Origin: JAVBTR01 sp031556065
GTDB taxonomy: Bacteria > Bacillota > Clostridia > Christensenellales > Aristaeellaceae
DNA length: 64,000 nt
Assembly (NCBI GenBank): GCA_031556065.1
Contig: JAVBTR010000079.1
Location: 1 to 64,000 of the forward strand
Direction of reading: 5' to 3'
The notes beneath the pieces were generated by a model. The model did no database searches and had not been told where the DNA came from. It saw only the letters and a program-made list of their open reading frames with translations. A program made the position numbers and the translations under genes. This document shows, piece after piece, positions 1-7,329 of this stretch. Each line of letters begins with the position of its first letter. Within the stretch, counting starts at the first letter, position 1.

Positions 1-356
1 TATCCACAAAATATGAGAATGAACAAGCCGAGTTATCTGTCAGAATTAAGACCTTAAAAACAACACTCGAAAAAGAAATAAGCAAGTCCATGACGGCAGA
101 CACATTCATTGCCACTGTTCGTAAGTATACACGGGCGCGTAAGCTAACTGAACGAATGCTGAATGAACTGATAGACCATATTGAGGTTCATCACGCTGAA
201 AAGATCAATGGGGTTTACACTCAAAAGATCATCATTCATTACAACTGCGTAGGCTCAATCGAAATACCTGATGTGTTACCACTCCCTATACCGGAAGTAA
301 AAGTAGAAACAAGAAGAGGAGTAGTTGTTCACTACTCCGCCGAAAAAGCTGTCTAG
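1..356 (+). CDS. Large serine recombinase, C-terminal fragment (5' end outside window)
   Basis: Open reading frame runs in from the window edge (first full codon at base 3) and stops with TAG at 354-356. It has an alpha-helical, Lys/Glu-rich stretch followed by a segment resembling the DUF4368 tail of clostridial Tn916/Tn4451-type large serine recombinases (VRKYT, LTERMLNELIDHIEVH, QKIIIHYN). Such enzymes cut and rejoin DNA to excise or insert integrative elements. The catalytic N-terminus and zinc-ribbon region lie outside the window. The gene is more AT-rich than the housekeeping genes here and ends about 60 bp from the 3' end of a tRNA operon, so it probably marks the edge of a mobile element. 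Family assignment is by motif memory; the tail is distinctive enough for fairly good confidence. Confidence 0.75.
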   Translation, partial: STKYENEQAELSVRIKTLKTTLEKEISKSMTADTFIATVRKYTRARKLTERMLNELIDHIEVHHAEKINGVYTQKIIIHYNCVGSIEIPDVLPLPIPEVKVETRRGVVVHYSAEKAV

Positions 357-361
357 CCAAA

Positions 362-413
362 ACAAAAAAGAACCGAATGATGATAGCATTCAGATGCTGT
401 ATCACCATCCGGT
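362..413 (-). terminator. Rho-independent terminator of the tRNA operon
   Basis: On the minus strand, an imperfect stem (arms at about 372-389 and 394-413, ACCGGATGGTGAT pairing with ATGATGATTCGGT with a 2-nt bulge) is followed by a T-rich run, TTCTTTTTTG. It sits 2 bp beyond the encoded CCA of tRNA-Leu. Confidence 0.8.
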
Positions 414-414
414 A

Positions 415-501
415 TGGTGCGGTCAAGAGGACTTGAACCTCCATGAAATTGCTTTCACTAGAACCTGAATCTAGCGCGTCTGCCAATTCCGCCATGACCG
501 C
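415..501 (-). tRNA. tRNA-Leu (CAG)
   Basis: Minus strand; 7-bp acceptor GCGGTCA/TGACCGC with encoded CCA at 415-417. Anticodon stem CTAGA/TCTAG around loop TTCAGGT gives anticodon CAG. A long variable arm, as expected of a class II tRNA, is present. It is the last gene of the tRNA operon. Confidence 0.93.
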
Positions 502-516
502 ATACCGAGGAAAAAG

Positions 517-601
<85 letters not shown>

Positions 602-619
602 ATGTTAAGAAAAAACGAT

Positions 620-695
620 TGGAGCTGGCGATGGGACTTGAACCCGCAACCTGCTGATTACAAATCAGCTGCTCTGCCAATTGAGCTACGCCAGC
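620..695 (-). tRNA. tRNA-Thr (TGT)
   Basis: Minus strand; acceptor GCTGGCG/CGCCAGC, encoded CCA at 620-622, anticodon stem GCTGA/TCAGC with loop TTTGTAA, anticodon TGT. Confidence 0.93.
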
Positions 696-736
696 ACACA
701 ATGTGCCCCGTTCACATCGCCTAGGGATAAAGAAAG

Positions 737-813
737 TGGCGACCCGGAAGGGGCTCGAACCCTCGACCTCCAGCGTGACAGGCTGGCATTCTAACCAACT
801 GAACTACCGGGCC
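737..813 (-). tRNA. tRNA-Asp (GTC)
   Basis: Minus strand; acceptor GGCCCGG/CCGGGTC (one G-T wobble), discriminator G, encoded CCA at 737-739, anticodon stem CCAGC/GCTGG with loop CTGTCAC, anticodon GTC. Confidence 0.93.
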
Positions 814-819
814 GTGTAC

Positions 820-896
<77 letters not shown>

Positions 897-909
897 ATAA
901 TAACAAAAA

Positions 910-984
910 TGGTGACTCCTACGGGACTCGAACCCGTGTTACCGCCGTGAAAGGGCGGTGTCTTGACCGCTTGACCAAGGAGCC
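910..984 (-). tRNA. tRNA-Glu (TTC)
   Basis: Minus strand; acceptor GGCTCCT/AGGAGTC, encoded CCA at 910-912, anticodon stem CCGCC/GGCGG with loop CTTTCAC, anticodon TTC. Confidence 0.93.
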
Positions 985-1014
985 AAACCTAAGTGGGGAA
1001 ACAGGGGAAGTTAC

Positions 1015-1091
1015 TGGTCGGGGTGAGAGGATTCGAACCTCCGGCCCCATGCTCCCAAAGCACGTACGCTACCAGACTGCGCCACACCCCG
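1015..1091 (-). tRNA. tRNA-Pro (TGG)
   Basis: Minus strand; acceptor CGGGGTG/CACCCCG, encoded CCA at 1015-1017, anticodon loop TTTGGGA giving TGG. First gene of the seven-tRNA operon, about 30 bp downstream of the promoter. Confidence 0.93.
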
Positions 1092-1119
1092 ATAACTGCC
1101 GCATTTAGCGACGAAATGT

Positions 1120-1148
1120 ATTCTACACGATAGGCGCACCATTGTCAA
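1120..1148 (-). promoter_or_regulatory. Sigma-A promoter of the tRNA operon
   Basis: On the minus strand TTGACA (1143-1148), 17-bp spacer, TAGAAT (1120-1125). It lies between the XRE gene and tRNA-Pro, so one transcript should carry all seven tRNAs. Confidence 0.88.
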
Positions 1149-1174
1149 GCGTTTTTTTATAAAAAATATACTTT

Positions 1175-1378
1175 CTACTCCGGACGGTATTCCAAGATAT
1201 CCCCCGGCTGGCAATTAAGCACTTCACATATCTTTTCCAGCGTAGAAAAACGGATGGCCTTTGCCTTGCCATTCTTTAAAATAGATATATTGGCCATAGT
1301 GATGCCGACACGCTCCGAAAGCTCTGTCACGCTCATTTTGCGCTTGGCCAGCATCACATCCACATTAACGATCAGCAT
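1175..1378 (-). CDS. Small XRE-family helix-turn-helix regulator (YozG-like)
   Basis: 67-residue protein that is essentially one Cro/C1-type HTH domain (MSVTELSERVGIT, ANISILKNGKAKAIRFSTL, CEVLNCQPGDILEY). The chosen ATG (1378) has AGAAGGAGGGG just upstream; a longer frame continuing upstream overlaps the neighbouring gene and lacks this support. It directly follows a DUF2975 membrane protein gene, a pairing common in Firmicutes (compare B. subtilis yozG/yoaS-type pairs). The RBS lies within 13 bp of the upstream stop, so the two are probably co-transcribed. Role: DNA-binding repressor, probably of this operon; the target is inferred from promoter repeats, not known. Confidence 0.85.
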   Translation of the reverse strand: MLIVNVDVMLAKRKMSVTELSERVGITMANISILKNGKAKAIRFSTLEKICEVLNCQPGDILEYRPE

Positions 1379-1391
1379 TTTGCCCCTCCTT

Positions 1392-1877
1392 CTACACTGT
1401 ATAATCCGCTTCTTCTTTAAGCAGCGCCGCCTGGGAAACCAACTGTGAAAGAGCATAGCATACCAGGGCGCAAATAAGGCCAATAAACACCAGCACGCCC
1501 GCGAAGATTACCATAAAGGGAAAAACCAGCTCACGATAATTGGCAAGGGCCCACCACATAAAGGCTACCACCGAAAGAGTTCCTATCAAAGCCAATACCG
1601 TAACCACTTTAAACCGCTTTACGTTTTTTTGTGAAAAGCTCTCATCCCTGCCGATGGAGGCAAATACCTGCCAAGCTAGAACCAAGCTTAAGTATATCGT
1701 CATAAATGCCAGATTAATGGCCACGATAGAGGGGGTGACCACCGGTGCCACCTCCGGTGCATGGGCAAGGTTCCAATAGATGTATCTGGGCACCACATAA
1801 AAGCCTGCGAAAACAAACACTGCTGCCGCAAAAAGTACCGCTATTTTAAGCAGCCACGAAACCATTTTTCTTGACAT
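1392..1877 (-). CDS. DUF2975 family membrane protein
   Basis: 161 residues with four predicted membrane helices (about residues 7-29, 50-72, 91-112, 118-144) and a short charged loop (SIGRDESFSQKNVKRFK) between helices 2 and 3, typical of DUF2975. Start at 1877 is preceded by GGGGGAGAT. It is the first gene of a two-gene operon with the small XRE regulator. The function of the family is not established; the pairing suggests a membrane partner or sensor for the regulator (inference). Confidence 0.8.
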   Translation of the reverse strand: MSRKMVSWLLKIAVLFAAAVFVFAGFYVVPRYIYWNLAHAPEVAPVVTPSIVAINLAFMTIYLSLVLAWQVFASIGRDESFSQKNVKRFKVVTVLALIGTLSVVAFMWWALANYRELVFPFMVIFAGVLVFIGLICALVCYALSQLVSQAALLKEEADYTV

Positions 1878-1898
1878 AAGCCTATCTCCCCCATTTTT

Positions 1899-1960
1899 TC
1901 GATAAACTTATTTTATCACCTTCTTTATCGATTGTCAAACTGCATTTATCGATATTCAAT
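1899..1960 (-). promoter_or_regulatory. Promoter of the DUF2975-XRE operon with repeated TATCGATA-like sites
   Basis: Minus strand TTGACA (1933-1938), 17-bp spacer, TAAAAT (1910-1915). Three ATCGA-containing boxes (TTATCGAAA, AATCGATAAA, TATCGATAAA on the minus strand) flank and overlap the promoter. They are plausible autoregulatory operators for the XRE protein. Confidence 0.75.
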
Positions 1961-1969
1961 AAATTTTAG

Positions 1970-1998
1970 TTGATTTTCAAAAATTGCTGTGTTATACT
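1970..1998 (+). promoter_or_regulatory. Sigma-A promoter of the 2033 membrane protein gene
   Basis: TTGATT (1970-1975), 17-bp spacer, TATACT (1993-1998) on the plus strand, divergent from the DUF2975 promoter and close to the same ATCGAT boxes, so the two transcription units may be co-regulated. Confidence 0.7.
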
Positions 1999-2032
1999 GC
2001 CCATGAGCTTAAGGAAAATAGGAGGATGAAAA

Positions 2033-3415
2033 ATGAGAAAAGAACCTTTGCTATTTGGTTTTTTACTGGTATACGGGTATTTATTTATGCTGTTGAAACC
2101 CGTGGCGGATCCGGGGCTGGGATTTGCCCTGTTCGGCTTTTGCGGCCTAGGGTTATTATGTGTTTACCTGTTGGCCGCAAAAAACAAAATAAGCCCTACA
2201 GGCATCGCCATTTTGGTCCCCTCGGCGCTGCTATGCCTTTCCTTTGCCTTGTTTGAAAACAGTACCATTATAGAGCCGCTTTGCCTATGCGCAGTGCTTT
2301 TCGCCGCCGCCTTCGCCTATTATGCGGGCAGCAAGCCCTTTGGCCTTGGGGGCATTACAGGCATTATGGGCCTGTTTACCTTTGGCGCTTTGGATTCCAT
2401 ATCGGAAAAAGCCCAAAAGCTCTTTAGTCCTAAAAAAGACCGGAAGACCATTACCCAAATCCTCATCGGCCTGGTTATCTCCCTGCCGGTGCTCATAATT
2501 CTGGTCTCCCTTTTAGCCGGAGCGGATATGGCTTTTGAAAGCGCTGTTAATACGCTTGCCCATTTTATCAGCGATAAGTTGATGGAACAGCTGATCTATA
2601 TCGTTTGCGCTATACTGATCGCAGGCTATCTCTACTCTGTATTTTTAAGCGCCGGGCCGGAAAAAGCTACGCCTTCCAAGGCGTCCCTTAATATGCCTGC
2701 AACCATCGCCAATGTGGTACTCTTATGCGTGAACCTTTTATACCTGTTCTTCTTCGCCATCCAAATAAAACACATCATCCAAGCGGATACCGCCGCTTAC
2801 AATTTATCCATGCTGGCCCGGGAAGGCTTCTTTGAGCTATGCTTTGTATGTGCCATCAACTTTGGACTTTTCACCCTTGCCCATAAACTGATCAAAACCA
2901 AGAGCCGCTTTTTGACAGGCCTTATGCTGGTTTTATGTCTGATGACCCAGGCCATTATTATAACCTGTGTACTGAAAATGCGTCTTTACATTTCTTTGTA
3001 TGGCTTGACCCTGCTTCGTGTGCAGACACTGTGGTTCATGGTTTCCCTTTTTCTGGCGTTCATCGCCATGGCGCTCCGGCTCTTTAAAGCCTTCCCCCTG
3101 GTTCGCTGGGTGGCTGCCCTCTGCGCCGCTTCCATTGTGTTGATTTCTTTTGCCAATATCGGCGGCCTGGTGGCAACCACCAACGCCGACCGCTATCTCA
3201 AGGGTAGCTTAAAGGAATTTCACATGAGCCAATACAGCCTATTTCCTTATGAATCAGTCCCAGCTTTGATCTCTGTGTACGAAAATACCCAGGATGAAGC
3301 CTTAAAGCAAGATCTACTGGCCTTTTTGCAAAAGCTCCCTTTAAGCAGCAGCCCCAATTCCCTTCAGCAGTTTTTAGCTCAAAACGCCCTAAAGTCCTTC
3401 TTCTCTGCCCAGTAA
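2033..3415 (+). CDS. Multi-pass membrane protein, DUF4173/DUF4153-like
   Basis: 460 residues with roughly ten to twelve hydrophobic helices across the whole length. A short soluble loop of about 20 residues (SEKAQKLFSPKKDRKT) lies near residue 125, and there is a soluble C-terminal tail (NADRYLKGSLKEFHMSQYSLF onward). The NxDRYL segment followed by a helical tail is typical of DUF4153/DUF4173 proteins, whose function is unknown. Start ATG has GGAGGATGAAAA ahead of it. It is divergent from the DUF2975-XRE pair, both being membrane proteins, so a shared regulator is plausible. The exact DUF assignment is uncertain. Confidence 0.65.
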   Translation: MRKEPLLFGFLLVYGYLFMLLKPVADPGLGFALFGFCGLGLLCVYLLAAKNKISPTGIAILVPSALLCLSFALFENSTIIEPLCLCAVLFAAAFAYYAGSKPFGLGGITGIMGLFTFGALDSISEKAQKLFSPKKDRKTITQILIGLVISLPVLIILVSLLAGADMAFESAVNTLAHFISDKLMEQLIYIVCAILIAGYLYSVFLSAGPEKATPSKASLNMPATIANVVLLCVNLLYLFFFAIQIKHIIQADTAAYNLSMLAREGFFELCFVCAINFGLFTLAHKLIKTKSRFLTGLMLVLCLMTQAIIITCVLKMRLYISLYGLTLLRVQTLWFMVSLFLAFIAMALRLFKAFPLVRWVAALCAASIVLISFANIGGLVATTNADRYLKGSLKEFHMSQYSLFPYESVPALISVYENTQDEALKQDLLAFLQKLPLSSSPNSLQQFLAQNALKSFFSAQ

Positions 3416-3420
3416 AAACA

Positions 3421-3449
3421 TTGCCCCGGCACGTTCTTTGTGGTAGAAT
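3421..3449 (+). promoter_or_regulatory. Sigma-A promoter of the ecfA1-ecfA2-ecfT-truA operon
   Basis: TTGCCC (3421-3426), 17-bp spacer, TAGAAT (3444-3449), about 45 bp upstream of the ecfA1 start. Confidence 0.7.
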
Positions 3450-3493
3450 AACCTTTGTACCATTTACAATGTAGGTACCATAAAGGAGACGCC

Positions 3494-4342
3494 ATGGAAA
3501 ACACCCCCATTATAAACATAAACAACGTTTCCTTCCGCTACGATGAGGAAGGGCAAGAAGCGCTCAAAAACGTCTCCCTTTCGTTTAGAAAGGGAGAATT
3601 TACTGCCATTTTAGGCCACAACGGCTCGGGGAAATCCACCCTGGCCAAGTTAATCAACGCCATTTATCTGCCCGCCGAAGGCACCATCACGGTTATGGGG
3701 ATGGATACCAAGGACGAAAAAAAGCTTTGGGATATTCGCCAGCACGCGGGGATGATTTTTCAAAACCCCGACAACCAAATCGTCGCCACCGTTGTCAAAG
3801 AGGATGTGGCCTTCGGTCTTGAAAACATAGGCGTCCCTCACGATGAAATGGTGCTAAGGATCGACAATGCCTTGACGGCTGTTCGCATGAAGGATTTTGA
3901 AGAATCCGCCCCCCATATGCTCTCTGGTGGACAAAAGCAGCGGGTGGCCATCGCTGGGGTTCTGGCCATGGCCCCTAATGTGATCATCGCCGATGAAGCC
4001 ACCGCCATGCTGGACCCAACCGGCCGTGAAGAAGTGTTTAGTACCTTAAAAAAGCTAAACAAGGAACAGGGCATCACCGTTCTTTGGATCACCCACTTTA
4101 TGGAAGAAGCGGCCCTTTGCGACCGGGTGGTCATCATGAGCCAAGGCCAAGTTAACAGGGATGGCACCCCCAGGGAGATTTTCGCCCATGTAGAAGAGTT
4201 AAAAGATCTGCATCTGGACGTGCCGCCTATGACAGAATTAAGCCACCGGCTTATTGCCAAGGGTCTGAACTTTAGCAGCGGCATTCTTACCGTGGAAGAA
4301 ATGGCACAGGAGGTGGCAAAAAGCATATGCCAATTCAAGTAA
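3494..4342 (+). CDS. ecfA1: ECF transporter ATP-binding subunit EcfA1
   Basis: Cytoplasmic ATPase of the energy-coupling factor module that powers vitamin or metal uptake with interchangeable S components. Walker A GHNGSGKST, Q-loop FQNPDNQIV, signature LSGGQKQR and Walker B IIADEATAMLDP are all present; the ATAMLDP form is typical of EcfA1 rather than EcfA2. Start chosen at ATG 3494, 4 nt after AAAGGAGACG; an in-frame ATG at 3455 lies only just past the promoter and lacks a ribosome site. 282 residues, normal length. It overlaps ecfA2 by 16 bp, implying translational coupling. No S component is adjacent, consistent with a shared group II ECF module. Confidence 0.93.
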   Translation: MENTPIININNVSFRYDEEGQEALKNVSLSFRKGEFTAILGHNGSGKSTLAKLINAIYLPAEGTITVMGMDTKDEKKLWDIRQHAGMIFQNPDNQIVATVVKEDVAFGLENIGVPHDEMVLRIDNALTAVRMKDFEESAPHMLSGGQKQRVAIAGVLAMAPNVIIADEATAMLDPTGREEVFSTLKKLNKEQGITVLWITHFMEEAALCDRVVIMSQGQVNRDGTPREIFAHVEELKDLHLDVPPMTELSHRLIAKGLNFSSGILTVEEMAQEVAKSICQFK

Positions 4343-5190
4343 GGAATTTAAGCCACACCTATTCCGTTGGCAGCCCCTTCCAAGCCACCGCCATTAATGA
4401 TATCAGCCTTACCATCCAGGACGGGGAGTTCATCGGCGTTATCGGCCACACAGGTTCGGGAAAATCCACTTTAATCCAGCACTTAAACGGTCTTTTGACC
4501 CCCACCGAAGGCAAGGTTTTGGTAGATGGTCAGGACATAAATGAAAAAGGCGCCAATCTTCGGGCCATCCGCCAGAAGATCGGCCTGGTTTTCCAATACC
4601 CGGAACACCAATTGTTTGAAGAAACCGTTATAAAAGACATCGGCTTTGGCCCGAAAAACCTGGGATTATCTGCCGAAGAGATCGATGTTCGTGTCCGCCG
4701 TGCCATGGCACACGTAGGCCTTTACTACAACGAAATAGGCGAACGTTCCCCCTTTGAGCTTTCTGGCGGGCAAATGCGCCGGGTCGCCATTGCCGGCGTT
4801 CTAGCCATGGAGCCCAAAGTTCTCATCTTGGACGAACCCACTGCCGGGCTGGACCCTCAAGGCCGGGACAGCATTCTAGCTATGGTGAAAGAGCTTCATC
4901 AAACCGCACAGATGACCATTATTATGGTCACCCACGCCATGGACGATATCGCCGCCCTGGCCACAAGGCTTATTGTCATGAGCAAGGGCCGCCTTGTTAT
5001 GACAGGCACCCCCAGAGAAATTTTCAAAGACCCCCAACCCATGATCGACATCGGCTTAGGTGTGCCCCAAGCAGCCCTGTTGGCCCAGAAGCTTCGTAAA
5101 ATGGGTTATCCCATAAGTGATGATATCTACACCCTGGACGAGATGGAAAGGGCGCTTTTGGCCCTTATGGGGGAGGTGCCCCATGCTTAA
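4327..5190 (+). CDS. ecfA2: ECF transporter ATP-binding subunit EcfA2
   Basis: 287-residue ABC ATPase, partner of EcfA1 in the ECF heterodimer. Walker A GHTGSGKST, Q-loop FQYPEHQLFEE, signature LSGGQMRR and Walker B LILDEPTAGLDP are present; the DEPTAGLDP form and FQYPEHQLF are characteristic of EcfA2. It overlaps ecfA1 (16 bp) upstream and ecfT (8 bp) downstream, so the three subunits are made in one coupled operon. Confidence 0.93.
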   Translation: MPIQVRNLSHTYSVGSPFQATAINDISLTIQDGEFIGVIGHTGSGKSTLIQHLNGLLTPTEGKVLVDGQDINEKGANLRAIRQKIGLVFQYPEHQLFEETVIKDIGFGPKNLGLSAEEIDVRVRRAMAHVGLYYNEIGERSPFELSGGQMRRVAIAGVLAMEPKVLILDEPTAGLDPQGRDSILAMVKELHQTAQMTIIMVTHAMDDIAALATRLIVMSKGRLVMTGTPREIFKDPQPMIDIGLGVPQAALLAQKLRKMGYPISDDIYTLDEMERALLALMGEVPHA

Positions 5191-5986
5191 AAACATTACT
5201 TTAGGCCAGTATTATCCGGCAGATAGCTTTGTGCACCGGCTGGACCCCCGAATCAAGATTGTGCTGACCATTGCGCTGATCGTAGGGGTCATGCTGTGTA
5301 AATCCCTTATCGGCTACGCTTTGGTGCTTATTTACCTTATGCTTTGCACCAAGCTTTCCACCGTACCCTTTGGAATGCTGCTAAAAGGCCTTAAACCCCT
5401 GCGCTTTATTGTAATATTGACTTTTATCCTCAATCTCTTCTTCACCCAAGGCGGGGACGTGCTTTTCACAATCTGGTTCATTACCATTACCAAGCAAGGA
5501 CTTACAATCGCCGTGCACTACTCCCTGCGGCTTATTTTCCTTGTGATGGCCACCAGCATTATGACTTTGACCACCTCGCCCATTTCCTTGGCCGATGGCA
5601 TCGAGTTGCTTCTATCTCCATTAAAAGTCATTCATTTCCCGGCCCACGAGCTGGCAATGATCATGACCATTGCCCTTCGCTTTATCCCCACCCTATTAGA
5701 AGAAACCGATAAGATCATGAAAGCCCAGATGGCTAGGGGCGCAGATTTCGAATCCGGCAATTTGCTTGCCCGTGCCAAGGCCATGGTACCCTTGCTGGTG
5801 CCTCTATTCGTAAGCGCCTTCCGCCGCGCCACAGAATTGGCCATGGCCATGGAAGCCCGCTGCTACCACGGCGGGGCCAACCGCACACGCCTGCGGGTAT
5901 TAAGGCTGACAAAGTACGATCTGTATGCCAGCCTTTCCATGGTGCTTTTACTGGCCCTGATCGTCCTTGAAGGGGTCCTTCTATGA
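5183..5986 (+). CDS. ecfT: ECF transporter transmembrane subunit EcfT
   Basis: 267-residue membrane protein that joins the ATPases to the substrate-binding S component. It shows several membrane helices and the two family coupling motifs: QMARGADF near residue 175 and AMEARCYHGG near residue 221 (the second has Cys where ARG is the textbook form, a variant seen in Firmicutes). Start ATG 5183 follows GGGGGAGGTG; a longer in-frame reading from 5117 lies wholly inside ecfA2 and is unlikely. Its stop overlaps the truA start in ATGA. Confidence 0.92.
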   Translation: MLKNITLGQYYPADSFVHRLDPRIKIVLTIALIVGVMLCKSLIGYALVLIYLMLCTKLSTVPFGMLLKGLKPLRFIVILTFILNLFFTQGGDVLFTIWFITITKQGLTIAVHYSLRLIFLVMATSIMTLTTSPISLADGIELLLSPLKVIHFPAHELAMIMTIALRFIPTLLEETDKIMKAQMARGADFESGNLLARAKAMVPLLVPLFVSAFRRATELAMAMEARCYHGGANRTRLRVLRLTKYDLYASLSMVLLLALIVLEGVLL

Positions 5987-6723
5987 GGCGCATCCTCATG
6001 ACCCTTAGCTATGATGGCACTGCCTACGCAGGCTGGCAGTGGCAAGAAAATGCCTTGGCTGTCCAGCAGGTTCTGGAAGACGCCCTGCAAAAGGCCACAG
6101 GCCAGCCTATCAAGGTCACTGGCGCCAGCCGTACCGACGCGGGCGTCCACGCCCTTGGCCAGGCTGCCCATTTCGATACGGAAGCTTCCATTCCCCCTGA
6201 AAAATACCCTTACGTTCTAAACACCCTGCTCCCCTACGATATCCGGGTGCTAACTGGCCAGGAGGTTCCTCAAGATTTTCACGCCCGGTTCCATACCAAG
6301 GGCAAGCGTTACCTTTACCATATCCACAATGCCCCCCACGCCAGCGCTCTGAACCGGCACACCCATATCCATGTGCCCGTCCCCCTAGATATCGGAGCTA
6401 TGCACGATGCCGCCCAGCTTCTTTTAGGGCAGCACGATTTCGCCGCTTTTGCGGCCACCGGAGGCAGCCATAAAACCAGCATCCGTGAGGTATATGATAT
6501 CTCCTGTTCCCGCCAAGGCGAAACCATTACTCTGTCAATTTACGGCAACGCCTTCCTATACAACATGGTACGCATCATCGCCGGAACGCTGATCGCGATC
6601 GGTCAAGGAAAGCTGCAAAAAGAATGCTTCAAAGAAGCCTTGGAAACTGGAAACCGCCTAGCGCTGGGCCCCACGGCTCCGGCCCATGGGCTGATACTGG
6701 CGCATGTGTATTATGAGTTGTGA
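5983..6723 (+). CDS. truA: tRNA pseudouridine(38-40) synthase TruA
   Basis: 246 residues, the usual TruA length. The enzyme isomerises uridines 38-40 in tRNA anticodon arms. Catalytic aspartate motif GASRTDAGVHA is near residue 47, with YDGTAYAGWQ at the N-terminus and FLYNMVRIIAGTL towards the C-terminus. It overlaps the ecfT stop by 4 bp (ATGA), continuing the ECF operon, an arrangement widespread in Firmicutes. Confidence 0.95.
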   Translation: MRRILMTLSYDGTAYAGWQWQENALAVQQVLEDALQKATGQPIKVTGASRTDAGVHALGQAAHFDTEASIPPEKYPYVLNTLLPYDIRVLTGQEVPQDFHARFHTKGKRYLYHIHNAPHASALNRHTHIHVPVPLDIGAMHDAAQLLLGQHDFAAFAATGGSHKTSIREVYDISCSRQGETITLSIYGNAFLYNMVRIIAGTLIAIGQGKLQKECFKEALETGNRLALGPTAPAHGLILAHVYYEL

Positions 6724-6728
6724 TAACT

Positions 6729-6888
6729 GGGGCTGTCGCAATAAGAATCAAGGAACGCCACGGGCTCTGCCCTTGGAACCCGCAAAGGGATACATCCCTT
6801 TGATCCCATTATGGGATTTTTAAGGGATGAAATCCCTTAAACTGGGCCTGGGACAGCGTCCCAGCGTTTTCCTTATTGCGACAGCCCC
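6729..6888. repeat. 160-bp palindromic element with perfect 17-bp terminal inverted repeats
   Basis: GGGGCTGTCGCAATAAG (6729-6745) is exactly inverted at 6872-6888. Inside are further hairpins: CTGGGAC/GTCCCAG near 6847-6863, AAAGGGAT/ATCCCTTT, and TCCCAT/ATGGGA. There is no open reading frame and no obvious target duplication at the ends. It lies between convergent truA and the decayed HAD gene. It could be a MITE-like or REP-like element, or a large bidirectional transcription barrier. Confidence 0.75.
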
Positions 6889-6908
6889 GCTCTCCCCACT
6901 AAAAACTT

Positions 6909-7329
6909 CTATATAGAATGTATCAATTCCCCAATATCGTTGATAATTCGATCCGGAATGATTGCGCGGTGAGCCGCCAGACTAAGTTATCGCCCACCAT
7001 CCATACATCGGTGCTTGGCAAACCCAGCAAAGTCAGCGCATGGGTGAATACCCGTGTATCCGGCTTGCCAAACCCTAGTTTTTGATCGATCAATATAAAC
7101 TCGAAATAATCTGTTAATCCGAAGCTTTTAAGCTTTGCACGCTGGCCGCTTGCGCTGCCATTGGTGATCAGCGCCATTGGGACACCCTCCCGCTTTATAG
7201 CATTTAAAACAACTCCGGCGATGGCACACTGAAACGCCCACTGGCGTTGTGCCATGCCAAATCGGATATGCCTTCAAAAGAGACCAGCGTATCGTCTAAA
7301 TCAAACAAAATGGCTTTGGGCAGTTCCAT
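6909..7329 (-). pseudogene. Decayed HAD-family hydrolase
   Basis: Reading from ATG 7329, the first segment (MELPKAILFDLDDTLVSFEG) carries the HAD nucleophile motif DLDDT, then stops after about 41 residues. A second frame, entered around 7255, carries the middle of a HAD enzyme (ALITNGSASGQRAKL, GFGKPDTRVF, DVWMVGDNL). A third frame gives a plausible tail (PDRIINDIGELIHSI) ending at 6909. The cap domain and the stretch after VGDN are missing, so at least two deletions with frame changes have occurred. The start overlaps the stop of the radical SAM gene (TGATG), showing the ancestral gene was translationally coupled to it. Original substrate unknown. Confidence 0.8.
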
